Assembly (NCBI RefSeq): GCF_000430825.1
Contig: NZ_AUMT01000010.1
Coordinates: 62,001-126,000, forward strand
Direction of reading: 5' to 3'
Length of the DNA stretch: 64,000 nucleotides
DNA from: Chryseobacterium daeguense DSM 19388
Lineage (GTDB): Bacteria > Bacteroidota > Bacteroidia > Flavobacteriales > Weeksellaceae
The notes under the pieces were generated by a model. That model searched no databases. It saw only the letters and a list, made by a program, of their open reading frames with translations, and had not been told where the DNA came from. Positions 52,840-61,581 of the stretch are shown piece after piece; positions within the stretch are counted from its first letter, which is position 1; each line of letters starts with the position of its first letter. Both the position numbers and the translations under genes were made by a program.

Positions 52840-53356
52840 TTTTTAAAGCAAAAAATTTAATCCAGACCAGCCACAGAACAACTACGGAACCGTAGATTAT
52901 GGCCGGAAAAACAAAATCATGGGCAATCTTTCCGTACTGTTTGTAGTCCAGAAGAACAATATTCAGGCCTGTAATTCTCAATAAGTTAATAACATACAGC
53001 AAAACAAGACCAATCAGCACAAAAACAAATGTTTTCATCCCTTTATAAAAAGCAAAAACAAATGCTACAAAAAGAATCATTACAGAAACTGCATTACAGC
53101 CTTCCACCATCCTTGTAGGGTATTCCTTTCTTACATAAAAATAAACCTGCTCCCCTTTTACATCATCATAAAGCTGCGTCGGAAATCCAATTGCATTCTG
53201 AATATGCCGCACCTGATCTGCAATCATCCTTGAAAAAGGATCGAGACCGAACTCTTTAAAAGAATTCAGGTAAAACTGATACGCAAAAAGCAGCACCAGG
53301 TAAATGATGATGAAACGTAACAGAATGCCTAATACTGGTTTAAAATCCTTTAGCAT
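52826..53356 (-). CDS. xrtF: Exosortase XrtF
   Basis: 176 residues. An N-terminal membrane segment and further helices from residue 90. The three conserved exosortase residues are visible: C87 in RMVEGCNAVSVM, R127 in NLLRITGLN and H146 in AHDFVFPA. It is a membrane transpeptidase relative that processes proteins with PEP-CTERM-like C-termini. No obvious PEP-CTERM substrate lies in this window. The -7 element is 4 nt before its ATG, so it is probably leaderless, and it is divergent from the kinase at 53405. Confidence 0.9.
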   Translation of the reverse strand: MLKDFKPVLGILLRFIIIYLVLLFAYQFYLNSFKEFGLDPFSRMIADQVRHIQNAIGFPTQLYDDVKGEQVYFYVRKEYPTRMVEGCNAVSVMILFVAFVFAFYKGMKTFVFVLIGLVLLYVINLLRITGLNIVLLDYKQYGKIAHDFVFPAIIYGSVVVLWLVWIKFFALKNENS

Positions 53357-53360
53357 AATG

Positions 53361-53368
53361 CAAATATA
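53361..53368 (-). promoter_or_regulatory. -7 element (TATATTTG), 4 nt before the xrtF start
   Basis: Minus strand TATATTTG, then CATT, then the ATG at 53356. It is opposite and close to the -7 element of the divergent kinase gene. Confidence 0.6.
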
Positions 53369-53388
53369 GAAATTCGCCCGTAAATTAC

Positions 53389-53396
53389 TATATTTG
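53389..53396 (+). promoter_or_regulatory. -7 element (TATATTTG) for the AmgK-like gene
   Basis: TATATTTG, 8 nt before the ATG at 53405. The two divergent -7 elements lie only 20 bp apart, so transcription from one probably excludes the other. Confidence 0.6.
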
Positions 53397-53404
53397 TTTC
53401 ATCT

Positions 53405-54424
53405 ATGAATTCCGGAAACGTAAAACGATTTTTTGAAAATTTTACAGGTAAAGAATCTTCTGAGTTTAATGTTTTAGCTCAAAGTGGCTCGTCGAGGGTA
53501 AATTTTTTAGCCAAAAATGAAAATATAAAGTATATTATTACATACAATGAAAATATTCAGGAGAACGAAAGTTTTTTATATTATTCCGAAATCTTTTCAA
53601 ATCTGAACCTGAATACACCCAAAATTTTTGCTATTTCTGATAACAGGAAAATCTATATCCAGGAATTTCTGGGAGCAAATACTCTTTCTGAAGTCATTGC
53701 CCGGGAAAATGTATCTGAAAATGTAAAATATCTTGTAAAACAAACGCTTGAAAAGCTGTATCAATTACAAATTTCAACACAGGGTGCAATAGATTTCAGC
53801 AAAACATTTGAATATGAAAAATACGATGAGCTTCCTGTAACCCACGATTTATATTATTTTAAAAATTTTGTGGCGGACGTTCTTGAGCTTGAATATCATA
53901 AGTCTACCCTTCTGAAAGAATTTAAAAAAATTGTAAACCTCATCGAAAATCTTGAACCAAAAGGATTAATGATCCGCGATTTCCAGGCCAGAAATATTAT
54001 GGTGAATGAAAAAAATGAAGTTTCATTTATTGATTATCAGTCGGCCATGGAAGGACCTTTGATGTATGATGTCATTTCTTTTCTGTTTCAGGCCAAGGCC
54101 AATTTTCCGGAGGATTTTAAAAATGAAATGCTTGAATTTTATATCAGTCAGTTTGATAATGAAGAAGCCAGGGCTCAACTAAGAAACTCGGTGAAGCCTA
54201 TCCAGATGATGCGATTTTTACAGGTTCTGGGAGCTTACGGTTTCAGAGGCCTGATCCAGAGGAAGCAACATTTCGTTGCAAGCATTGAAAAAGGTATCGA
54301 AAATATTATAAGTTTTGCTCAAAACTGGGATCAGATGAAAGAATATCCTGAACTGGAAAAAGTAATTGGGCAATTGGGATTGAAAAAAACGAGATTGAAA
54401 ATTGAAGAAATTTTGAAACACTAA
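53405..54424 (+). CDS. AmgK-like sugar kinase (aminoglycoside phosphotransferase fold)
   Basis: 339 residues. N-lobe (SSRVNFLAKNENIKYIITYN) and C-lobe with the catalytic loop LMIRDFQARNIMVN and FIDYQSAMEGPLMYDVISFL. This Asp-loop and the GP-YD block match the cell-wall sugar kinase AmgK (phosphorylating MurNAc or GlcNAc at C1) better than antibiotic kinases. It stands 43 bp before a RapZ C-terminal-domain gene and is followed by a MurU-like gene, so cytosolic MurNAc/GlcNAc-1-phosphate formation in peptidoglycan recycling is inferred. Confidence 0.78.
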   Translation: MNSGNVKRFFENFTGKESSEFNVLAQSGSSRVNFLAKNENIKYIITYNENIQENESFLYYSEIFSNLNLNTPKIFAISDNRKIYIQEFLGANTLSEVIARENVSENVKYLVKQTLEKLYQLQISTQGAIDFSKTFEYEKYDELPVTHDLYYFKNFVADVLELEYHKSTLLKEFKKIVNLIENLEPKGLMIRDFQARNIMVNEKNEVSFIDYQSAMEGPLMYDVISFLFQAKANFPEDFKNEMLEFYISQFDNEEARAQLRNSVKPIQMMRFLQVLGAYGFRGLIQRKQHFVASIEKGIENIISFAQNWDQMKEYPELEKVIGQLGLKKTRLKIEEILKH

Positions 54425-54467
54425 CTTCTTAAATAGACCTTAATGGTTAAAAAAATAAATAAAAGAA

Positions 54468-54878
54468 ATGCTACACATAGACATACACAGTTTTTCGTAT
54501 AAAAAAAGAGGAATTCCGAAAGATGAAACAGGAAACGGCGGAGGCTTTACCTTCGACTGCCGTGGAATCCTGAACCCGGGAAGAGTGGAAGAATATAAAA
54601 TTCAGACAGGAAAAGACGTTGGCGTTCAGGAATACCTGGAAACAAAAACCGAAATGCCAAAGTTTCTTGAGCTGGTAAAAAGCATGATCTCAATGAGCAT
54701 CGACAATTATCTTGAAAGGGGGTTTGAAAACCTTCAGATCAATTTCGGGTGTACGGGAGGACAGCACAGATCGGTATATTCAGCAATAAAAATTGCTCAT
54801 TTTGTTGAAGAAAAATACGGCGAAAAAGTGGAAGTAAGCCTTCATCATGACGAACAGCACCAACTTAATCATAAGTAA
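54468..54878 (+). CDS. Stand-alone RapZ C-terminal domain protein
   Basis: 136 residues. The protein lacks the N-terminal P-loop domain of RapZ and contains only the C-terminal part: HSFSYKKRGIPKDETGNGGG, FDCRGILNPGRV, YLERGFENLQINFGCTGGQH and RSVYSAIKIAHFVEE. In E. coli, RapZ-C binds glucosamine-6-phosphate and controls GlmZ decay. It lies between the AmgK- and MurU-like genes, so an amino-sugar sensing or regulatory role is proposed. A direct enzymatic role cannot be excluded. Its end overlaps AT-rich repeat-like sequence. Confidence 0.82.
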   Translation: MLHIDIHSFSYKKRGIPKDETGNGGGFTFDCRGILNPGRVEEYKIQTGKDVGVQEYLETKTEMPKFLELVKSMISMSIDNYLERGFENLQINFGCTGGQHRSVYSAIKIAHFVEEKYGEKVEVSLHHDEQHQLNHK

Positions 54879-54952
54879 TGGGTAATGTGCAATAAGTAAT
54901 ATTTAACTTCATTAATTATTATTTAAAATTCAATATCATTCTAATTACTCAT
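54873..54952. repeat. AT-rich AAGTAAT/ATTACTCAT sequence between RapZ-C and MurU-like genes
   Basis: aagtaatgggtaatg and ataagtaat start at the RapZ-C stop, and an opposite attactcat lies at 54944. It resembles the imperfect palindromic GTAATGAGTAAT-type repeats of Flavobacteriia; a similar run precedes asd (50196-50225). Low confidence as a defined element. Confidence 0.35.
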
Positions 54953-54957
54953 AAACA

Positions 54958-55671
54958 ATGAAAGCTCTCATTTTCGCGGCAGGAAAAGGTACCAGATTAA
55001 AACCTTTCACAGATCACCATCCGAAAGCGCTGGCAAAAGTGAACGATGTTCCGCTTTTGGAAAGAAATATTAAATATTTAAAAAATTTCGGAATAAGAGA
55101 TTTTGTCATTAATGTTCATCATTTTGGAAATCAGATTGTTGAATTTTTAAAGCAAAACAATAATTTCGAGTGTAAAATAGAAATTTCAGATGAATCTGAA
55201 GAACTTCTGGAAACAGGTGGCGGCTTGGTTTTTGCTAGAAAATTTCTCGATCATGGAGAAGATTTCCTGATCATGAACGCTGATATTTTAACAGATATCA
55301 ACATCACGGATCTTGTTAATTATCATAAAAATATAAAAGATTTTGCTACATTAGCCGTGTCAGACAGGGAAAGCTCAAGAAAGCTGCTTTTCAATGATGA
55401 GCTGGTTTTACGAGGCTGGCTGAATGTGCAGACCGGTGAACAAAGACTCGCGGAATTCAATAAAGGATTCAAAGCATTGGCTTTCAGCGGAGTTCACTGT
55501 ATTAATCCTGTTATTTTTGACAAGATAAAAAGAACAGGCAAATTTTCCGTGATGGAAGAATATCTGGATCTTATGCAGACCGAGAAGATTCATGGCTTTG
55601 TGCATGACAGTGTTCTTATAGACGTGGGAAGACCGGAATCCGTAACGGAGGCCGAGAAATATTTTAAATAA
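54958..55671 (+). CDS. MurU-like sugar-1-phosphate nucleotidyltransferase
   Basis: 237 residues. KALIFAAGKGTRLKPFTDHH is the NTP-binding signature, PKALAKVNDVPLLERNI and LETGGGLVFARKFLD the MurU-like blocks, and NADILTDI the metal site. It is short, without a left-handed helix, as in MurU. It should join MurNAc-1-phosphate (or a related sugar phosphate) to UTP, giving UDP-MurNAc, downstream of the AmgK-like kinase. Other NDP-sugars remain possible. The LOG-family gene starts 9 bp after it. Confidence 0.82.
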   Translation: MKALIFAAGKGTRLKPFTDHHPKALAKVNDVPLLERNIKYLKNFGIRDFVINVHHFGNQIVEFLKQNNNFECKIEISDESEELLETGGGLVFARKFLDHGEDFLIMNADILTDINITDLVNYHKNIKDFATLAVSDRESSRKLLFNDELVLRGWLNVQTGEQRLAEFNKGFKALAFSGVHCINPVIFDKIKRTGKFSVMEEYLDLMQTEKIHGFVHDSVLIDVGRPESVTEAEKYFK

Positions 55672-55680
55672 TTTTTTGCA

Positions 55681-56433
55681 ATGGGAATTGAAGGAACCAG
55701 GGATGAAAGCTTAATAAATCCTGAGCTTGATATAAACGAAACAAAACTCCAAAACAGCCTCAGACAGAAAACCTGGGATGAGACCATTACCAAAGACAGC
55801 TGGATGGTTTTTAAGGTAATGGCAGAATTTGTAGACGGCTATGAAAAGCTGGCCAAAATCGGGCCTTGCGTTTCTATTTTCGGTTCTGCAAGGCTGAAGC
55901 CACAAAGTAAATATTATAAAATGGCAGTGGAAATTGCCGAAAAAATTACAAAAATAGGTTTTGGAATTATCACCGGCGGCGGCCCGGGAATCATGGAAGC
56001 CGGAAATAAAGGTGCTTTTAATGCACAGGGAAAATCCATTGGCTTAAATATAGATCTTCCGTTTGAGCAGCATTTTAATCCGTACATCAACAGATTATAT
56101 TCCATGAACTTTGACTATTTCTTTGTAAGAAAAGTAATGTTTGTGAAATATTCTCAGGGCTTTGTAGTAATGCCGGGAGGTTTCGGGACTCTGGATGAAC
56201 TTACGGAAGCTTTAACGCTGATTCAGACCAATAAAATCGGGAGGTTTCCTATTGTTTTGGTGGGCTCCGAATTCTGGGGCGGATTGCTGGACTGGTTCAA
56301 GGCAACTTTGTTAAAAGAAAAAATGATTCACGAAGAAGATCTTGATCTTTACCGTGTGGTAGATACCGCTGACGAGGCAGTAGCACATATTAAGGCATTT
56401 TACGACAAGTATTCGGTAAATGTTAATTTTTAA
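55681..56433 (+). CDS. LOG-family (TIGR00730) Rossmann-fold protein
   Basis: 250 residues. ITGGGPGIMEAGNKGAF and MPGGFGTLDELTEALTLIQT are the lysine-decarboxylase-like/LOG signature. Members cleave the N-glycosidic bond of nucleoside monophosphates (cytokinin riboside phosphohydrolases), releasing a base and ribose-5-phosphate. The substrate here is unknown and could be any nucleotide. It is adjacent (9 bp) to the MurU-like gene, so it is transcribed with the cell-wall recycling group; a functional link is unproven. Confidence 0.9.
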   Translation: MGIEGTRDESLINPELDINETKLQNSLRQKTWDETITKDSWMVFKVMAEFVDGYEKLAKIGPCVSIFGSARLKPQSKYYKMAVEIAEKITKIGFGIITGGGPGIMEAGNKGAFNAQGKSIGLNIDLPFEQHFNPYINRLYSMNFDYFFVRKVMFVKYSQGFVVMPGGFGTLDELTEALTLIQTNKIGRFPIVLVGSEFWGGLLDWFKATLLKEKMIHEEDLDLYRVVDTADEAVAHIKAFYDKYSVNVNF

Positions 56434-56491
56434 TTGGCATGTTATTTGTCACTTACAATAAACAATCATGATTGTAAATCTAATATTTAAG

Positions 56492-56962
56492 ATGAAAAAA
56501 TTTTTATATATCTCAGGAATTTTAACATTTTTTGTGTTAATGAGTTTCACGTATGTAGACTTTTTCTCTTCAATGACAAAAGTGGATTATATAGACGGAA
56601 GCAAAACATTGAAGTTCACCACAAAAATGAATACAAGTCATATTTCAGATGCCATTAAAATAAATCCTAACACAGCCGGATTTGAAGCAGAGGTAAAAAA
56701 ATATGTAAATAATAATTTTGATGTGTACGTCAATGGCTCCCCGAAAACGATAACCTTCACGGGAAGTCAGGTAAGCGGAGAAACTGTATGGGTGTATTTT
56801 GAAGCAGGAGGAGTCTCCGATATCAGCACCTTAAAGATTAAAAACACGATACTTCTAAGTGCTTTTCCTAAGCAGATTAACCTCGTTAATATCGCTTATA
56901 AAGGAAGTCAGAAAACAATGAACTTCCAAAGAGGAAAAGAAGTGAATGAAGTTTCTTTTTAA
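56492..56962 (+). CDS. Exported protein of unknown function (DUF6702-like)
   Basis: 156 residues from the ATG at 56492; an ATG at 56468 would add eight residues before the signal sequence. Signal peptide KKFLYISGILTFFVLMSFTY, then a beta-rich domain with DYIDGSKTLKFTTKMNTSHI, NNFDVYVNGSPKTITFTGSQ and ETVWVYFEAGGV. The pattern resembles the DUF6702 family of Bacteroidota, but the identity is tentative. It has its own terminator at 56983. Confidence 0.7.
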   Translation: MKKFLYISGILTFFVLMSFTYVDFFSSMTKVDYIDGSKTLKFTTKMNTSHISDAIKINPNTAGFEAEVKKYVNNNFDVYVNGSPKTITFTGSQVSGETVWVYFEAGGVSDISTLKIKNTILLSAFPKQINLVNIAYKGSQKTMNFQRGKEVNEVSF

Positions 56963-56982
56963 ACGAATAATAAAATACTATA

Positions 56983-57009
56983 GGCCACTGCAATTGCGGT
57001 GGCTTTTTT
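56983..57009 (+). terminator. Rho-independent terminator
   Basis: GCCACTGC/GCGGTGGC 8-bp stem (one G-U pair) with AATT loop, then T-run. Confidence 0.8.
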
Positions 57010-57060
57010 ATTACCTTATGATACCGAAGATTATATCATTCATCAGGTTTATTATTATAA

Positions 57061-57096
57061 ATAAGAAAGGCGAACCAACCAGTCCGCCTTTCTTAT
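57061..57096 (-). terminator. Terminator of the DUF5689 lipoprotein gene
   Basis: Perfect 12-bp stem ATAAGAAAGGCG/CGCCTTTCTTAT with a 12-nt loop, 17 bp beyond the stop at 57113; transcripts from both sides could end here. Confidence 0.7.
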
Positions 57097-57112
57097 ATTA
57101 TGTAGTGATAAT

Positions 57113-58426
57113 TTAATTGCCTACAACCCTCACATTATCAAGCTCCCAGGTAGAAGCTGCTGATGAAGTAGAAGTATATTTAAATGCAACACGAATATCT
57201 TTATTTACAAATGCCGTTAAGCTTAGATCACCAGAATATGTCCATGTATTGAATTGAGCATTATTCGGGTCCATTATAGCCGGAAGTGCTGTCCACGTAG
57301 TTGTAGCAGGGTTTCCTGTGTAGTTGTCTGTTACATACGCTTCAAGAACATTTCCTGCATATCTTACATCAGTTTCAAAAGATAATGAAGCAGAAGTAAA
57401 GCCTGCCAGAGAAATTGGTTTAGAGATCAGCCAGTCTTCGTTAATATTATTTCCACCGGAAAAACCATTCATTACCACGCATGGTTTTGGATTTCCAAAC
57501 TGCTGAATATTCCACACCTGAGCTCCTGTAACGCTTACTGTTTCCCAGTTATCCGTTAAGGCACCATCAAATCCTTCGAAGAAGAATCTTTTCCCTGTAA
57601 AGTTGACATCTTTAGTATTTCTGATTAGCATTTGCCAGCTTGAGTTATAACGGCTTACCACAAAAGTAAGATCCCCTTTTCCTTCAGGCAATAAAGTAGA
57701 GCCAAAAGTAGAGAAACCTGAGTTTCTGATTACAGTAGCATTTCCAGACTGATCTACAATGCTTCTGTCTGTATCTTTTCCTGCACCTGCTTCATAGTCT
57801 ATATATTTCTTTCCTAATTCACCGGCTGCAAACTGTACATTCGGTACTTTTACCAGCATATTGATGTATTTCTCATCCATTGCCAGCTTTAAAGTAGCCA
57901 ATTCAAGAGGCTTCATTGTTGCTACATCCAGTCCATTTCCGTTGCAAACCCCTGAAACATATTTGCTGAACAAAGCTCCCGGAATTCTTCCGATAGCATA
58001 TTGATTATCTACAGAACCCAGTTTTACAGTTCCTCTGTCAAGAGCCACTCTTAAGCCGTTAGCATTGATTCTGATATGAGCACCTACAGGAAAATCTGCA
58101 TAGTTGCTGGATCTGTCTACTTCAATTTGAAGTCCAACGGTAGGGTTTTCAGGTTTATCCTGGAAAGAGATGGTTTTATAGAAGTTTCCGTTTTCATCGG
58201 AAGAAACTACATACCCGTCAAAGATCTGATCTGTATTAATCAAGGTAACACCGCTTGCAGGAGCCATTGCCTTGATAGCAGCCATAGTAGTATTTGGCTC
58301 TCCGAATTTGTTTTCACATTTGATGGGTGGAGTATCCCATTCATCCTTTTGTACGCAAGATGTAATCGAAATCGCAGCAAATGCAACTCCCGTTACTAAA
58401 CTTAAGTATTTCTTTATATTATTCAT
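57113..58426 (-). CDS. DUF5689 lipoprotein with C-terminal choice-of-anchor J domain
   Basis: 437 residues. Lipobox SITSC (C24), then the DUF5689 region (VVSSDENGNFYKTISFQDKP, DFPVGAHIRINANGLRVALD) and a C-terminal jelly-roll, choice-of-anchor J (FFEGFDGALTDNWETVSVTG, INEDWLISKPISLAGFTSAS). Such surface lipoproteins work with TonB receptors as substrate-binding partners, and a TonB receptor lies 36 bp upstream in the same direction. Probably outer-membrane surface-exposed; substrate unknown, perhaps DNA or phosphate given the nuclease divergently encoded beyond the receptor. Confidence 0.85.
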   Translation of the reverse strand: MNNIKKYLSLVTGVAFAAISITSCVQKDEWDTPPIKCENKFGEPNTTMAAIKAMAPASGVTLINTDQIFDGYVVSSDENGNFYKTISFQDKPENPTVGLQIEVDRSSNYADFPVGAHIRINANGLRVALDRGTVKLGSVDNQYAIGRIPGALFSKYVSGVCNGNGLDVATMKPLELATLKLAMDEKYINMLVKVPNVQFAAGELGKKYIDYEAGAGKDTDRSIVDQSGNATVIRNSGFSTFGSTLLPEGKGDLTFVVSRYNSSWQMLIRNTKDVNFTGKRFFFEGFDGALTDNWETVSVTGAQVWNIQQFGNPKPCVVMNGFSGGNNINEDWLISKPISLAGFTSASLSFETDVRYAGNVLEAYVTDNYTGNPATTTWTALPAIMDPNNAQFNTWTYSGDLSLTAFVNKDIRVAFKYTSTSSAASTWELDNVRVVGN

Positions 58427-58462
58427 CTTAATAATTTTAAATTAAAGTAGTTAGTGGATTTT

Positions 58463-61330
58463 TTAGAATCTAAACTGTAAATTTACAAAATATGATCTCC
58501 CTTGTGTGTACCAGTACTTCGGCCCGAACAAGGTAAATTCTCTGTCTGAATCCTGCACAAAATCAGGGAATTTTGCATTTCTGGTCTGCTCAAAACCTCC
58601 TGTAATATATTTTTTATTGTCTAAAATATTATTTACCGTAGCAGAAATTAGAACGTAATATTTTCCAATCACCCAGGATTTCCCTGCATTAGCATTCAGG
58701 AAGAATGACGAAGGCAGTCTTGTAGGTTCCAATACTCTTCTTAATTCAGATTCTGTAAGGTTATAATAAGGTGTTCCGGAATTATTATTCTGAATGAAAG
58801 ATTCTGTTCTGATTAATGCAGACGGATCAAGATAATTATCATCAAAATAGTTCCAGTTTGCTCCTACCCACCAGTATTTCGGATTGTTGTAACGGAAACC
58901 TAATGAGAAGGCCTGCTGAGGCGTTCCTCCCTGACGGTAATTGTTGATATACGTTTTTCCTAAATTCAAATAAGAAAGTCCGTTTGAGAAAGTACCGGTA
59001 GCATCTGATGCGAAATAAGTTGTAGGATCATTTCTGTAAGTATATTGGCCTAAACTAGCTAAACCCTGTAAGGATAAAGTAGGCAGAACTTTTACATCAA
59101 CTCCTAATTCCAACCCCATATTTCTTTTCTTTACGTCTGTCATTACCTGGGTAACGAAAGCACTCTGAACGATGGTCTGGTCTCCCTGATCATCCGTATT
59201 GTTCAGCTGAATACCATCAGCAAAGAATCTTTGAACTGTAGTTTCGTTTTCTGTGTCTACTAAATATCCTGTTAATCTCAATTTTAAGAATGGTGTAGAA
59301 ATAACGTAGCTTAAGTCGTTCGCGCTTACTACCATATTTTTCACGTTCGGAGCGGTAGAGCCGTTTACTCTTGGATTGATGAACAAATCTTCCAGATATG
59401 GAGCCTGAGAATAATAAGCACCATTATAAACAATAAAGTTTCTTCCGTTTACTTTATAAACAACCTGCCCTTTCAGACCATAGTTCCAGTAATTGTAATC
59501 TGCTCCTTTTCCGTAAGAATCCTTGTATAAATAATGTTTAAACAATCCTTCTCTATTTGAAGAAGAATAGCCCACCATTCCGGAAACAAACACATCAAAA
59601 GCTCCTGTTGAAAACTTTAATCCCGGATTTACTTTTACCTCCTGTCTTCTGAAAATATAGTCGTAGGTCATTCTGTCTCCTACTTTTTTCGTTACATTTT
59701 CTTCGCCTTCATTAAATAATCCTGATTTCCCCGGCTGATTTGTTGCCGCAAACGGGTCTCTGTTTAAAACGAAATCCGAACCTAACAGGTCATTTACTTC
59801 TCTGTATTGCTCTGAACGGTAATTTTGATAAGATACGTTTAATAAGAATTTAGTTGTATCATTAAAATTATGAATCAAGTGAGTAGACGCATTCCAGATT
59901 TTATCATCGCTTACATCATTTACTAAATAATATAAAGCTCTTCTCCCAAACTGACCATAATAATTATCAGCCGGTTGCTGCATATTTCTTCTGTACAGTC
60001 TGTCCCAGTTGATTTGTGTAATATTAGGATCCCCGGTCTCCCATCCTCTGAGAGAAGTCTGGAAGGCATCCTGAGCCGTTGTCATAGTTCCGTCCGGGTT
60101 TACTACTGAAGCATCCGGATTCAGAGAATCATAATAACTTGGAAGGTTTCTGTAATAGGTAGGTGACGGGTTTTGTACATTCTGCCAGTCTAAACGTGAA
60201 CCTTTATCTTTTCCGAACTGGTAGGATAATGAAGTCCAAAGACTCGTATTTTTATTAATTTTCCAGAAATCCTGAACCTGGAAGATCGGCTGGAAACCTT
60301 TTCTTACCCTTTCACTTCTCTGTTCACCATCCTGGTAACCCCAATATGAATTATAGTGAACCCCTCTGTAGTCATAAACTTCCTGAGTGCTCGGGCTGGA
60401 TGTAGATCTTCTGTAAGGCGCACCGATAAAGTTGAATGTCATCGTATGCTTATCATTAAACTTTTTCTCAACACCTAAATAAGCTCCGTAAGCATCATAA
60501 AAAGTTCCTTCCTGAATACCTTCCTCTGCCCATCTTCTTGCTCCCATTACAGTAAACGCCCATCCCGACTTGCTCATACCTGAGCTATAGCGTAACGAAG
60601 TTCTGTTTCTGTAATTTCTGTTGGTTAAAGATTGGGTAAACTGAAATCCTTTTCTGTATTCACTTGCTTTCGTGTTTTTATAAACTACAGAGCTGTTTCC
60701 ACCGAAAGCATATTCCGAAGGAGAATGGTTTTGGGAAATTTCCGGGTATCTTGTAATTTCGTTAAGACCGCCCCAGTTTCCAAAGTCTACATTTCCGTTA
60801 TCAGATTTAATCATGGAAACTCCGTTAAGCATCGTTTCACCAAACCTACCGTCTATCCCTCTCGGACGAAACCAGTAAAATCCCAAGTCAAATGCTGCGA
60901 TTCTGCTGAAAATATCCTGGGAAGACTGCAGTAAACCTACCGTAGAAGCCTGTCCGCTGTTGCTGTCCTCATCATCACCATCACTGTCAATGATTGCTAA
61001 ACCTTGATCTGCGCTAGTAAGTGTAGAATAAAGAGTAACAACTCCTAAATCCTTTCTCTTTTCATTGGCTACGTCGAACTCCATTACTTTGGTTTCGTAA
61101 TTCGGTTTCGTAATCACAATCTGATAATGCCCCGGCTGCAGATCTACAAACTGGAAGTATCCAATTTTGTCAGCCGTTACATCATTGTCATTCCCTTTCA
61201 GATCTACTTCTGCCCTTTCCACGGGCTTGCCTTCTGCATCTTTAAGATACGCAAATACCGTAGTCTGCGCAAAATAGTATGAAGCCGGAAGCAAAGTAAA
61301 TAAAGAGACTAATGATAGTTTTTTAATCAT
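58463..61330 (-). CDS. TonB-dependent receptor with N-terminal carboxypeptidase-regulatory-like domain
   Basis: 955 residues. Signal peptide ends SYYFAQ. A CarboxypepD_reg-like beta-sandwich (about 22-105: VFAYLKDAEGKPVERAEVDL, GYFQFVDLQPGHYQIVITKP) precedes an acidic linker (DSDGDDEDSNSG), plug (LGFYWFRPRGIDGRFGETML) and barrel ending in YFVNLQFRF. It transports a ligand bound by the DUF5689 lipoprotein encoded 36 bp downstream. Promoter TTG-N18-TAAATTTG at 61394-61422, the exact mirror of the divergent nuclease promoter. Confidence 0.92.
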   Translation of the reverse strand: MIKKLSLVSLFTLLPASYYFAQTTVFAYLKDAEGKPVERAEVDLKGNDNDVTADKIGYFQFVDLQPGHYQIVITKPNYETKVMEFDVANEKRKDLGVVTLYSTLTSADQGLAIIDSDGDDEDSNSGQASTVGLLQSSQDIFSRIAAFDLGFYWFRPRGIDGRFGETMLNGVSMIKSDNGNVDFGNWGGLNEITRYPEISQNHSPSEYAFGGNSSVVYKNTKASEYRKGFQFTQSLTNRNYRNRTSLRYSSGMSKSGWAFTVMGARRWAEEGIQEGTFYDAYGAYLGVEKKFNDKHTMTFNFIGAPYRRSTSSPSTQEVYDYRGVHYNSYWGYQDGEQRSERVRKGFQPIFQVQDFWKINKNTSLWTSLSYQFGKDKGSRLDWQNVQNPSPTYYRNLPSYYDSLNPDASVVNPDGTMTTAQDAFQTSLRGWETGDPNITQINWDRLYRRNMQQPADNYYGQFGRRALYYLVNDVSDDKIWNASTHLIHNFNDTTKFLLNVSYQNYRSEQYREVNDLLGSDFVLNRDPFAATNQPGKSGLFNEGEENVTKKVGDRMTYDYIFRRQEVKVNPGLKFSTGAFDVFVSGMVGYSSSNREGLFKHYLYKDSYGKGADYNYWNYGLKGQVVYKVNGRNFIVYNGAYYSQAPYLEDLFINPRVNGSTAPNVKNMVVSANDLSYVISTPFLKLRLTGYLVDTENETTVQRFFADGIQLNNTDDQGDQTIVQSAFVTQVMTDVKKRNMGLELGVDVKVLPTLSLQGLASLGQYTYRNDPTTYFASDATGTFSNGLSYLNLGKTYINNYRQGGTPQQAFSLGFRYNNPKYWWVGANWNYFDDNYLDPSALIRTESFIQNNNSGTPYYNLTESELRRVLEPTRLPSSFFLNANAGKSWVIGKYYVLISATVNNILDNKKYITGGFEQTRNAKFPDFVQDSDREFTLFGPKYWYTQGRSYFVNLQFRF

Positions 61331-61393
61331 GAGTATATTTTCTTTTTTAAATACTTTTCTTATTAATTATCAACAGTTTAAAAGTTGGGGACG

Positions 61394-61422
61394 CAAATTT
61401 AATCAAAATTTAGAATTTACAA
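61394..61422 (-). promoter_or_regulatory. Complete -33/-7 promoter of the TonB/DUF5689 operon
   Basis: Minus strand TTG (61420-61422), 18 bp, TAAATTTG (61394-61401). Leader of about 55-60 nt. Confidence 0.7.
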
Positions 61423-61518
61423 CCTTTTTAACATTATTTTTTCTTAACGTTGCAAACTTTTAAGAATCATTATATAAAAAAACACGGATACCATACTTTA
61501 AATTTACAAATATTTAAA

Positions 61519-61547
61519 TTGGTATGAATTAAAAAAGAGTAAATTTG
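61519..61547 (+). promoter_or_regulatory. Complete -33/-7 promoter of the endonuclease/phosphatase gene
   Basis: TTG (61519-61521), 18 bp, TAAATTTG (61540-61547), divergent from and with the same spacing as the TonB operon promoter. GAGG directly precedes the ATG, one of few SD-like signals here. Confidence 0.7.
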
Positions 61548-61581
61548 CAAATTAAATTGTATTAGTAATAACTCTACGAGG

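Noticed and set aside
53405..54424. Aminoglycoside resistance kinase
   Set aside because: The fold is shared, but the neighbours and the YQSAMEGP block fit the sugar kinase AmgK better; resistance is not supported.
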